A DNA stretch of 7,629 nt from Phycisphaerae bacterium. GTDB lineage: Bacteria; Planctomycetota; Phycisphaerae; UBA1845; Fen-1342. Position 1 is the stretch's first letter. Each line of letters opens with the position of its first letter. Positions 1 through 5,434 of this stretch are shown here, one piece after another. The stretch spans positions 1 through 7,629 of the forward strand of contig JAGVEP010000158.1 in the NCBI GenBank assembly GCA_020058145.1. The letters run 5' to 3'. The position numbers and the translations under genes are program-made. The notes beneath the pieces are model-generated. The model ran no database searches. It was given only the letters and a program-made list of their open reading frames with translations, and had not been told where the DNA came from.

Positions 1-1
1 C

Positions 2-583
2 GATTTCGCCCTGGCGCTCGGCGAGGCGCAGGGCCCACGGGCGGCGGCACGGGTCGATGCGGTGGGATACCAGGCGTTGCCCCTGAGCGGTGAACTGCCG
101 GAACGTCCGGCGCGGGCGATCCCGCGTGGGGCCGTGGCGAAGGAACCCGTGCCAGGCCAAAAACCGCGTGCGGGCAAGTCTCGTTCGCGATCCGGGGCAC
201 CCGAGAAGGGGAAGGACTCGGAGTCGGTTGATTCGTCCGCGTCAGAGGCCAGGCCAACCGGAAAGGCGTCCGGCGCGGGCCCGGGCGCTGCCGGCACACT
301 TTCTGAGATAATCTCCGCGCACCTCCAGATTGAGGTGGCCGGGCTGCCCGCCGAGTGCGCCGCGGTGGTCGAGCGTGAAAAGTTGCGTGACGAATTCCCG
401 GCCGTCGCGACGTGGATGCTGGGGATGGAGGACCTCGCGGTGGTTTTTCGTCCACGGCCGAGCGAGCACGTGGCCGGTTGGCTGACGCACGACGCGTGCC
501 TGGTCGTGCGGCTGCGAGGTGAGCGCGCGACGATTGTGGGGGGGAATCTGCTGGAAGCGCTGGGAATCCCGGCACGTAGATGA
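2..583 (+). CDS. C-terminal part of an unrecognised protein, 5' end outside the window
   Basis: An open frame runs in from the left edge without a stop and ends at TGA 581-583. A GTG at 62 lies in frame, but the reading is equally coding-like upstream of it, so I treat the gene as truncated by the window edge. About 193 residues are visible. Three parts can be seen: an N-terminal Ala/Arg-rich stretch (about residues 1-40); a low-complexity, probably disordered linker rich in Lys, Arg, Ser, Gly and Pro (about 45-100); and a compact C-terminal domain with alternating hydrophobic and charged residues (about 105-193) ending in a short hydrophobic stretch. There are no membrane segments or catalytic motifs that I can name, and I do not recognise the family. 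It converges on larE with only 19 bp between the two stop codons. Amino-acid composition and third-position GC look genuinely coding. Confidence 0.6.
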   Translation, partial: DFALALGEAQGPRAAARVDAVGYQALPLSGELPERPARAIPRGAVAKEPVPGQKPRAGKSRSRSGAPEKGKDSESVDSSASEARPTGKASGAGPGAAGTLSEIISAHLQIEVAGLPAECAAVVEREKLRDEFPAVATWMLGMEDLAVVFRPRPSEHVAGWLTHDACLVVRLRGERATIVGGNLLEALGIPARR

Positions 584-602
584 CACGAACCGCGGTCGCT
601 CG

Positions 603-1442
603 TTACCCACCCGGCCGCAAACCTCCGCCGAGCAGCAACTCGTTCAGGCTCCCCGACCGAAAGCCGCGCAGGTCGAGCGTCACGTACTGAAAGCCCAACT
701 CGCGCAGCCGCGCATCGATGCGCGCGCGCAACGCGGGATCAACGCAGCGACCAAGGTCCGCAGCCGAAATTTCGATCCGCGCCAGGCGCTCATGGTGGCG
801 TACGCGGCATTCCCGAAAGCCAAGCTCGCGCAGAAACGTCTCGGCAGCGTCGATCCGGCGGAGTTTTTCCGGCGTGACCTGTTCGCCGTAGGGTAGCCGG
901 GAAGCCAGGCAGGGCGACGCCGGCTTATCGTGGATCGACAGGCCGAGTTCGACGGCGATGGCGCGGAGATCGGCCTTGGTAATGCCGGCGTCGGCGAGCG
1001 GAGCGGCAACGTGCTGCTCGCTGGCCGCCTCGAGGCCGGGGCGGTAGTCGCCCAGATCGTCGGCGTTCGTGCCGCTCAATACCGCGCGGAAACCGCGCGC
1101 AGCCGCCAGCGGAATGAGCTTCGCATACAGCTCGGTCTTGCAGAAATAGCAGCGGTTGGTCGGATTGGCGGCGTAGTTGGGGTCGGCCAGCTCGGCGGTG
1201 TCGAGAAATTCGTGCTGCGCCCCGATTTCGCTGGCCAGCCGGGCAGCGTCGGCGAGTTCCATGCTGGCGACGCTGGGACTGCGCCCGGTGACAGCGAGCA
1301 CCCGCTCGCGTCCGAGCGTCATGACGGCCACTTTCAGCAACAGCGCGCTGTCCACGCCGCCGGAGAAGGCCACCACCACCGAGCCCAGCGCGTGCAGCCG
1401 CTGCTGGAGGGCGGCGTACTTCTCAGCTAGCGACGGGGTCAT
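603..1442 (-). CDS. larE: ATP-dependent sacrificial sulfur transferase LarE
   Basis: LarE is a PP-loop ATP pyrophosphatase. It adenylates and then thiolates the pyridinium-dicarboxylate precursor of the nickel-pincer nucleotide cofactor, first used by lactate racemase; it acts in the cytoplasm. The 279-aa length fits the family. The PP-loop SGGVDS is at residues 27-32, the GTNADDLGDYRPG block at 124-136, and the C-terminal FRSGSLNE at 261-268. Cysteines at C98 and C101 (RCYFCK) and C178 (SPCLASR) match the positions that separate the three-cysteine, iron-sulfur-cluster LarE type from the single-cysteine sacrificial type; this is from memory of the family. I chose ATG 1442, preceded by AGAGGA, over the in-frame GTG at 1472, which would add 10 residues lying within pssA. 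The start overlaps the pssA end by 20 bp, so it is probably translationally coupled. No larA, larB or larC is in the window, so the client enzyme is unknown. Confidence 0.92.
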   Translation of the reverse strand: MTPSLAEKYAALQQRLHALGSVVVAFSGGVDSALLLKVAVMTLGRERVLAVTGRSPSVASMELADAARLASEIGAQHEFLDTAELADPNYAANPTNRCYFCKTELYAKLIPLAAARGFRAVLSGTNADDLGDYRPGLEAASEQHVAAPLADAGITKADLRAIAVELGLSIHDKPASPCLASRLPYGEQVTPEKLRRIDAAETFLRELGFRECRVRHHERLARIEISAADLGRCVDPALRARIDARLRELGFQYVTLDLRGFRSGSLNELLLGGGLRPGG

Positions 1443-2358
1443 GGTCCTCTTGGCCGGCCCCGGATACCGCACGGCGGCGCATCAGTGCCAGCAACACCCC
1501 GCTGAGGACGTAGGCGCACGCCAAGGCCACGAGGAGCATTTCGAACGAGTACCACCCGAGCGCGAGCACCGCGATCAGCCAGACGAGGTGCGTGGGCGGA
1601 TGCTTGCGGCGGATGTAGACGTTGAAAACGTGTACATAGTCTAGCCGGCTGACCATCAGCAGGCCGACGATGAACGCTGTAATGGCGATGCCCCAACGAG
1701 ACACATCCGCCCAGTCTCCAGACCCCGAACTGCGCAGGTGTTCGTGCAGAGCCAGCAACGCGACCACGACGGCGGCGGCGCCGGGACTGGGCAGGCCGCT
1801 GAAAGCCCGATGCGCCTCCTCGCTTTTGACGTTTTCGGCGTTGAAGCGTGCGAGCCGGATGGCCGCACAACTTAGGTAGACTACCGCGCAGGCCATGCCG
1901 ATCCGGAACTGGAGCCGCGAAGCGTCGGGCACGTTCTCGCCCTCGCCGAGGGCCGGCCTCAGGAGCAGGGTGATAAACAGAGCGGCCGGCGCGACGCCGA
2001 AGCTGACGATGTCGGACAGCGAATCGAGCTGGGCGCCGAACTCGCTTGTGCGGCGGGTCAGACGCGCCAGCCGTCCATCCAGGGCGTCGAAGACCATCGC
2101 CAGGACGATCAAGTAAGCCCCGGCGGCGATGTGCGTCGAGAAAAGCTGCTCGAAGCGCGGGTAGAAGAAGCGGGGTTGGATGGCAAACGCCGTCGCGTAC
2201 TCGGCCCGCACCGACAGCAGGCAGCAGAATAGCGCAAAAAAACCGCAGAGCAGATTACCCAGTGTCGCCGCCGCCGGCAGCAGGCTGATGCCAATCAGGC
2301 GGCGGCGTGGGGGGCGCTCGACTTCGAGACCCGTGCGGGTTTCACGGTCAACAATCAC
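1423..2358 (-). CDS. pssA: CDP-diacylglycerol--serine O-phosphatidyltransferase (phosphatidylserine synthase)
   Basis: This integral membrane enzyme joins CDP-diacylglycerol and L-serine to give phosphatidylserine and CMP, the first committed step to phosphatidylethanolamine. The CDP-alcohol phosphotransferase signature D-x2-DG-x2-AR-x8-G-x3-D-x3-D is complete: D91, D94, G95, A98, R99, G108, D112 and D116. Hydrophobic segments fall near residues 24-50, 76-92, 118-134, 150-166, 190-205, 220-236 and 255-295, as expected for a multi-pass type II PssA. The 311-aa length is somewhat long for the family, owing to a polar insert at about 51-75, a loop at about 135-148 and a charged C-terminal tail. 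It starts with GTG at 2358 inside the motif GTGA, where the last four bases of psd and the first four of pssA overlap, so translational coupling is likely. The neighbouring psd uses its product, which fixes the substrate as serine rather than another alcohol. Confidence 0.94.
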   Translation of the reverse strand: MIVDRETRTGLEVERPPRRRLIGISLLPAAATLGNLLCGFFALFCCLLSVRAEYATAFAIQPRFFYPRFEQLFSTHIAAGAYLIVLAMVFDALDGRLARLTRRTSEFGAQLDSLSDIVSFGVAPAALFITLLLRPALGEGENVPDASRLQFRIGMACAVVYLSCAAIRLARFNAENVKSEEAHRAFSGLPSPGAAAVVVALLALHEHLRSSGSGDWADVSRWGIAITAFIVGLLMVSRLDYVHVFNVYIRRKHPPTHLVWLIAVLALGWYSFEMLLVALACAYVLSGVLLALMRRRAVSGAGQEDHDPVAS

Positions 2359-3008
2359 GCCTTCTCCAGCGTCCGCCAGTGGGCGAGCACGGTCAGGCCC
2401 GCGTGGGCTCGATCGCCCACCTCGACGAGTACTTCCCAGCGCGAATCGTGCGGCAGGCAGACTTCCGTACGCGACCCGAGCTTTATCATACCGAAACGCT
2501 GGCCGGCCGTCAGGCGGTCACCGGCCTTAACGGCGCAAACGATGCGCCGCGCGAGCACGCCGGCGATTTGCCGCACGCGGATCGGGCCTGGCAGCGGTGC
2601 CACGGGCTCAACAGTGATTGTATTGCACTCATTCTCCGTGTCCGCGGCCGGATCGAGGGCGTTGCCGAACTTGCCGGGGCGATACTCGACGGCCGTGACC
2701 TGCCCCGCGCACGGACTGCGATTTACGTGTACGTTGAAGACGCTCAGAAAGATCATGATCCGCAGACCGCGGCGACCATCGGGCAGCGCCACATCGTCCG
2801 TGACCTCGACCACCTTGCCGTCCGCGGGAGCGAGAACCAGGTCGGCCGCCCGCGACGGCTCACGGGCCGGATCACGGTAGAAACCGAGCAGCGCCAGGGT
2901 CAGCAGCGCGGGAACAATCGCCCAGACAGTGAAAAACGCCACCGCAGCGGTGAGGAGGCCACCCAGCACAGCAATCAGGGTCACCTCCATCCGGGCATAC
3001 GGGGCCAT
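2355..3008 (-). CDS. psd: Phosphatidylserine decarboxylase proenzyme, short (archaetidylserine-type) form
   Basis: This pyruvoyl-dependent enzyme removes CO2 from phosphatidylserine to give phosphatidylethanolamine at the membrane. The proenzyme cleaves itself within a conserved Gly-Ser: here G178-S179 in the context KLGSRTEV, where the serine becomes the pyruvoyl group of the small alpha chain. Other family blocks are FYRDPxR (about 43-49), APADGKV (60-66) and FLSVFNVHVNRSP (87-99), and the N-terminus has two hydrophobic segments. I chose ATG 3008, not the upstream ATG at 3068, because a good Shine-Dalgarno (GGAG, 7 nt spacing) precedes 3008. The resulting 217 aa matches the short Psd class, while the longer start would overlap the HAD gene by 44 bp. 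It lies 16 bp after the HAD gene and overlaps pssA by 4 bp. The pairing with pssA makes a complete PE module. Confidence 0.94.
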   Translation of the reverse strand: MAPYARMEVTLIAVLGGLLTAAVAFFTVWAIVPALLTLALLGFYRDPAREPSRAADLVLAPADGKVVEVTDDVALPDGRRGLRIMIFLSVFNVHVNRSPCAGQVTAVEYRPGKFGNALDPAADTENECNTITVEPVAPLPGPIRVRQIAGVLARRIVCAVKAGDRLTAGQRFGMIKLGSRTEVCLPHDSRWEVLVEVGDRAHAGLTVLAHWRTLEKA

Positions 3009-3014
3009 CTTGAT

Positions 3015-3020
3015 TCTCCG
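3015..3020 (-). promoter_or_regulatory. Shine-Dalgarno of psd, decides the start
   Basis: On the minus strand the sequence CGGAGA lies with GGAG 7 nt before ATG 3008. It sits in the 16-bp gap between the HAD stop and psd. It supports the 217-aa start over the longer reading frame, and the longer start at 3068 has no role in explaining it. Confidence 0.65.
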
Positions 3021-3024
3021 CCGG

Positions 3025-3897
3025 CTAATGTCCGGTGCCGCCCTCGGGGACGGCGCTGAACAATTCATTGATCACACGAGCTACGCCGCAGGCGTCGTTC
3101 GTGTCGGTGACGCGGTCGGCCGCGGCTTGCACAACGGGGCGTGCGTTCGCCACCGCGATCCCGAGGCCGGCGTTGCGGATCATCGCCACGTCGTTCACGT
3201 CGTCGCCGATGGCCACGGTTCGGCGGGGGTCGATGCCCCACCGCCCGCACAGCTTCTCTACGCCGTACCATTTGTTGACCTGCGGCGCAAACGCCTCGAT
3301 CAGCGACAAACGGTACGGCGGCGCGTGCAGCACGTTGTGAGTCAGTCGCCCGTCGAATGCGGCGCGCAGCCGCGCCGACACGTGCTCCAGCACGTTGTTT
3401 TCGTCAATGATCGAGATGCGCACGGGGGCTGCGCAGTGCTCCGGAAGCTGCGCGAGGTTGCGCACGACGCAGGGCGAACGTTCGATCCACTGATCCACCG
3501 CGGGGTGGCGGCGCGGACCGGCGAGCACGAAACCGTCGTCGCCGGCCTCGTCCGGGTCGGTGAGCCAGAGCACCGGGAACCCGTCGCGTTGGAACCAGGC
3601 CGTGACGGCCAGCGCCACATCCAACGGGATCGACGTGCGCTCGAGGGTTCGGCCCGTGGCAACGTCCGTCACGAGTGCTCCGAAAACGGTCACCGTGGCG
3701 TCGAGATCGAGCCCGATCTGGGCGAGGACCGGCCGTGTTTCGGCGAATGCGCGGCCGGTACACAGGACGATCTTCAGGCCCGCCGCGTGGGCGCGGTGCA
3801 GTGCCTCGCGATTCGCTAGCGGCAGCGCGTGCTGCGTGTCCAGCAGCGTGCCGTCCAGGTCGATGGCGAGCAGGTCATAGTCCAAGCGCGTGCTCAC
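3025..3897 (-). CDS. Cof-type HAD family hydrolase (IIB subfamily phosphatase)
   Basis: This is a haloacid dehalogenase-superfamily hydrolase, probably a Mg-dependent phosphatase acting on a small phosphorylated metabolite in the cytoplasm. Motif I is DLDGTL with nucleophile D13 and acid/base D15, motif II is T47 in LCTGR, motif III is K209 in VNKWYGVEKL, and motif IV is GDDVND with D232, D233 and D236. The long stretch between motifs II and III (about 75-205) is the alpha/beta cap typical of Cof/IIB proteins, and 290 aa is slightly over the usual length. The usual SNGA after motif II reads VFGA here. The start is GTG 3897; no better start exists before motif I, and only a weak GGGGCG precedes it. 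It is the first gene of the operon with psd, pssA and larE. The sequence does not show whether its substrate belongs to lipid synthesis; many such enzymes are general sugar or nucleotide phosphatases. Confidence 0.85.
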   Translation of the reverse strand: MSTRLDYDLLAIDLDGTLLDTQHALPLANREALHRAHAAGLKIVLCTGRAFAETRPVLAQIGLDLDATVTVFGALVTDVATGRTLERTSIPLDVALAVTAWFQRDGFPVLWLTDPDEAGDDGFVLAGPRRHPAVDQWIERSPCVVRNLAQLPEHCAAPVRISIIDENNVLEHVSARLRAAFDGRLTHNVLHAPPYRLSLIEAFAPQVNKWYGVEKLCGRWGIDPRRTVAIGDDVNDVAMIRNAGLGIAVANARPVVQAAADRVTDTNDACGVARVINELFSAVPEGGTGH

Positions 3898-3988
3898 GCC
3901 GTTGACGCCCCGCGAGCGTTGCCACAGGGCGTATTCTCCCGGAAGTGCGCGGCGTTGAAAAGGAGCACGGTCAGGCGTCCGGGCCGGG

Positions 3989-3994
3989 TATACT
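3989..3994 (+). promoter_or_regulatory. Possible -10 element of nadK
   Basis: TATACT is the only good sigma-70-like -10 hexamer in the divergent 140-bp region between the HAD operon and nadK. It would place a transcript start near 4001 and a leader of about 37 nt before ATG 4038. No convincing -35 lies 16-18 bp upstream; a TTGAAA at 3955-3960 is 28 bp away, too far for a normal spacer. I saw no comparably good promoter for the minus-strand operon in the same gap. Confidence 0.3.
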
Positions 3995-4037
3995 GCGCGG
4001 TAGACGCGGACGCACCCCCGCAGCGCGAGTAGCAGGC

Positions 4038-4919
4038 ATGACCGAAAGGCACACTCCGTCGAATAACGTCGCTCAACGTGTCCAGCGTGTCGCGATCATC
4101 GGCTCGCCGGACAAACCCGCGGCACGCGAGGCACTGGAGCGCGCGGTTCGCTGGGTGCAAGCGCACGCGACCGTCGTTTGCAGCGAGATTACGTTTGAAA
4201 GCCAGCGTTGCCTGGCCGCGCGGCCGGACCTGCTCATCGTGTTGGGCGGCGACGGGACCCTCATTGCCGCGGTGCATGGCTTGCGCGAGCAGCAAGTCCC
4301 GATCGTGGGCGTCAACCTCGGCAAGCTGGGCTACCTGGCGGACTTTACCATCGACGAACTCGAGCAGGAGGGCGACTTCCTCTTTTCCGGCAAGCTGCCG
4401 ATCACACGCCGGGCGATGATCGACGTGTGCCTCGAGGGGGCCGACGGCCGCACGTGCCGCTCGCCGGCCGTCAACGACTGCGTCATCCTCGCGGGCCGGC
4501 CCTTTCACATGGTTCAGCTCAGTGTGGCGGTCGACGGCGACGAGGTTGCGGTCGTGCGCGGCGATGGGCTGATCGTAGCGACGCCCTCCGGCTCGACGGC
4601 CCACAATCTGGCGGCCGGCGGGCCGATTCTCGAGCCGACCGGCGAAGCGTTGATTCTGACGCCGATCTGCCCGCAGGCGCTGACTTTCCGCCCGGTGGTG
4701 ATGGACGCCCGGCGGCGGATCACGATTCACCTCGTGCAGGCCAACGAGGATACGACCGTTGTGACCGACGGCCGGGTCCTGCAGCCTGGACACGCGGGCG
4801 ATCGCGTCGTCATTACGCGCTACGGCGCCGATTTCCTGCTGGTCCGCAATCCCAAGCACTCCGAATGGCACGCCCTGCGGCGGAAGCTCCGGTGGGGGGA
4901 GGGGCCGAATATGCACTAG
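4038..4919 (+). CDS. nadK: NAD kinase
   Basis: NAD kinase phosphorylates NAD+ to NADP+ in the cytoplasm, using ATP or polyphosphate. The 293-aa reading from ATG 4038 matches the usual length. The GGDGT motif is at residues 70-74, followed by the NAD-kinase block VNLGKLGYL (92-100). The substrate-binding VND is at 145-147 and the glycine-rich block RGDGLIVATPSGSTAH at 174-189, continuing to AAGGPI. TPICPQAL at 208-215 and TDGR at 243-246 complete the fold. The final Tyr of the common GSTAY is His189 here. The frame is open 31 codons further upstream to 3945, but that part is poorly conserved in character and overlaps the putative promoter. The last base of its TAG stop is also the first base of the repeat cassette that follows. 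It is divergent from the HAD/psd/pssA/larE operon. Confidence 0.94.
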   Translation: MTERHTPSNNVAQRVQRVAIIGSPDKPAAREALERAVRWVQAHATVVCSEITFESQRCLAARPDLLIVLGGDGTLIAAVHGLREQQVPIVGVNLGKLGYLADFTIDELEQEGDFLFSGKLPITRRAMIDVCLEGADGRTCRSPAVNDCVILAGRPFHMVQLSVAVDGDEVAVVRGDGLIVATPSGSTAHNLAAGGPILEPTGEALILTPICPQALTFRPVVMDARRRITIHLVQANEDTTVVTDGRVLQPGHAGDRVVITRYGADFLLVRNPKHSEWHALRRKLRWGEGPNMH

Positions 4920-4952
4920 GCACGAAGGCACGGAGGCACGAAGGCACGAAGG
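4919..4952 (+). repeat. Left block of 8-bp tandem repeats
   Basis: Four head-to-tail units, GGCACGAA, GGCACGGA, GGCACGAA and GGCACGAA, start at the last base of the nadK stop codon and are followed by GG. Period 8 with no spacers. It is the inverted partner of 5391-5425. Confidence 0.9.
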
Positions 4953-4975
4953 GAAGGAGACCGGGCCTGGCGGCA

Positions 4976-5003
4976 GGCACGGAGGCACGCAGGCACGAAG
5001 GGG
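4976..5003 (+). repeat. Second direct block of 8-bp repeats, supplies the ribosome binding site
   Basis: Three units, GGCACGGA, GGCACGCA and GGCACGAA, are followed by GGGG. The end of the last unit creates AAGGGG at 4998-5003, a Shine-Dalgarno-like sequence 6 nt before GTG 5010, the start of the four-helix bundle gene. It is separated from the left block by 24 bp of non-repeat GC-rich sequence. Confidence 0.85.
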
Positions 5004-5009
5004 CTTGAC

Positions 5010-5381
5010 GTGGACATCAAGACGTTTCGAGACTTGATCGCTTGGCAGAAGGCGCGGGAACTGGTTAAGGAAGTCTACCGGCTCACGAAGTTGATGCCGG
5101 ACGCAGAACGATTCGGGCTGACAAACCAGATGCGACGCGCAGCGGTGTCCATCCCGTCCAACATTGCCGAAGACTATGCACGCCAGAGCCGCACGGACTA
5201 CCTGCGATTCCTGCGCACCGCGCGCGGCTCGCTCGCCGAGTTGGAAACCCAGTTGATGTTGTGTGAGGACTTGGAATTCCTTCAGATTCCCGAGCCTGTG
5301 CACGCCCTGCGGGCGGAAACGGACCGGGTTCTACAAGGCCTGATCCGAAGCCTGGAGAACTACCATCGACCGGCCGACTAG
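5010..5381 (+). CDS. Four-helix bundle protein (23S rRNA intervening-sequence protein family)
   Basis: This is a 123-aa protein of the S23/IVP family. It shows FRDLIAWQKA (6-15), VYRLT (22-26), an FGLTNQMRRAAVSIPSNIAE block (35-54), YLRFL (64-68) and GSLAELETQL (73-82), the classic order for this family of small four-helix bundles. The common EGYGR after NIAE reads EDYAR here. Relatives occur inside 23S rRNA intervening sequences, as lone chromosomal genes, and as the Avd accessory protein of diversity-generating retroelements. Avd binds RNA and reverse transcriptase; the role of lone copies is unknown. No reverse transcriptase or variable repeat is nearby. The start GTG 5010 has AAGGGG 6 nt upstream, provided by the repeat block. 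The gene sits alone inside inverted repeats, which suggests it is part of the cassette and not of a nadK-MFS operon. Confidence 0.92.
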   Translation: MDIKTFRDLIAWQKARELVKEVYRLTKLMPDAERFGLTNQMRRAAVSIPSNIAEDYARQSRTDYLRFLRTARGSLAELETQLMLCEDLEFLQIPEPVHALRAETDRVLQGLIRSLENYHRPAD

Positions 5382-5390
5382 CGACATCCC

Positions 5391-5425
5391 CTCCGTGCCT
5401 TCGTGCCTCCGTGCCTTCGTGCCTT
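5391..5425 (-). repeat. Right, inverted block of 8-bp tandem repeats
   Basis: Read on the minus strand, four units follow in order: GGCACGAA, GGCACGGA, GGCACGAA and GGCACGGA, with AA before and G after. It differs from the left block at a single base over four units. It lies 10 bp after the stop of the four-helix bundle gene and ends 9 bp before the MFS start codon. Confidence 0.9.
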
Positions 5426-5434
5426 GAATAATCC

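Larger units (their letters stand above)
4919..5425 (+). mobile_element. Inverted-repeat cassette carrying a four-helix bundle protein gene (IVS-like)
   Basis: A 507-bp unit is bounded by 8-bp tandem repeats of GGCACGAA/GGCACGGA in opposite orientation at its two ends, with one gene for a 23S rRNA intervening-sequence-type protein inside. The left block (4919-4952) and right block (5391-5425, opposite strand) match at 31 of 32 bases over four units, so a transcript could close into a long stem with the gene in the loop. That is the layout of intervening sequences found inside 23S rRNA in some bacteria, but this copy lies between nadK and an MFS gene. It abuts the nadK stop directly and ends 9 bp before the next start codon. 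Whether it moves is inference: no transposase is inside, and I see no clear target duplication. Confidence 0.5.

Noticed and set aside
584..602. Terminator between the first gene and larE
   Set aside because: Only a CCGCGG palindrome is present, with no stem-loop of useful length and no T-tract.
2307..3059. A 250-codon plus-strand frame opposite psd
   Set aside because: It is an antisense shadow of psd, which has full family motifs and a good ribosome binding site.
3009..3068. Longer start of psd at ATG 3068
   Set aside because: It would overlap the HAD gene by 44 bp, add 20 unconserved-looking residues and ignore the good Shine-Dalgarno before 3008.
4919..5003. CRISPR array
   Set aside because: The units are 8 bp and contiguous, without spacers of regular length, and no cas gene is present.
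4208..5008. A 266-codon plus-strand frame overlapping nadK that reads through the repeats
   Set aside because: It is a shifted frame of nadK. Its tail of ARRHEG-type residues is only the translation of the 8-bp repeats.
3894..5303. A 469-codon open frame on the minus strand opposite nadK and the four-helix bundle gene
   Set aside because: It runs antisense to two well-supported genes and through the repeat blocks, and has no recognisable domain. Long antisense frames are common in GC-rich DNA.
5010..5381. Avd gene of a diversity-generating retroelement
   Set aside because: There is no reverse transcriptase and no template/variable repeat pair in the window; the family resemblance alone is not enough.
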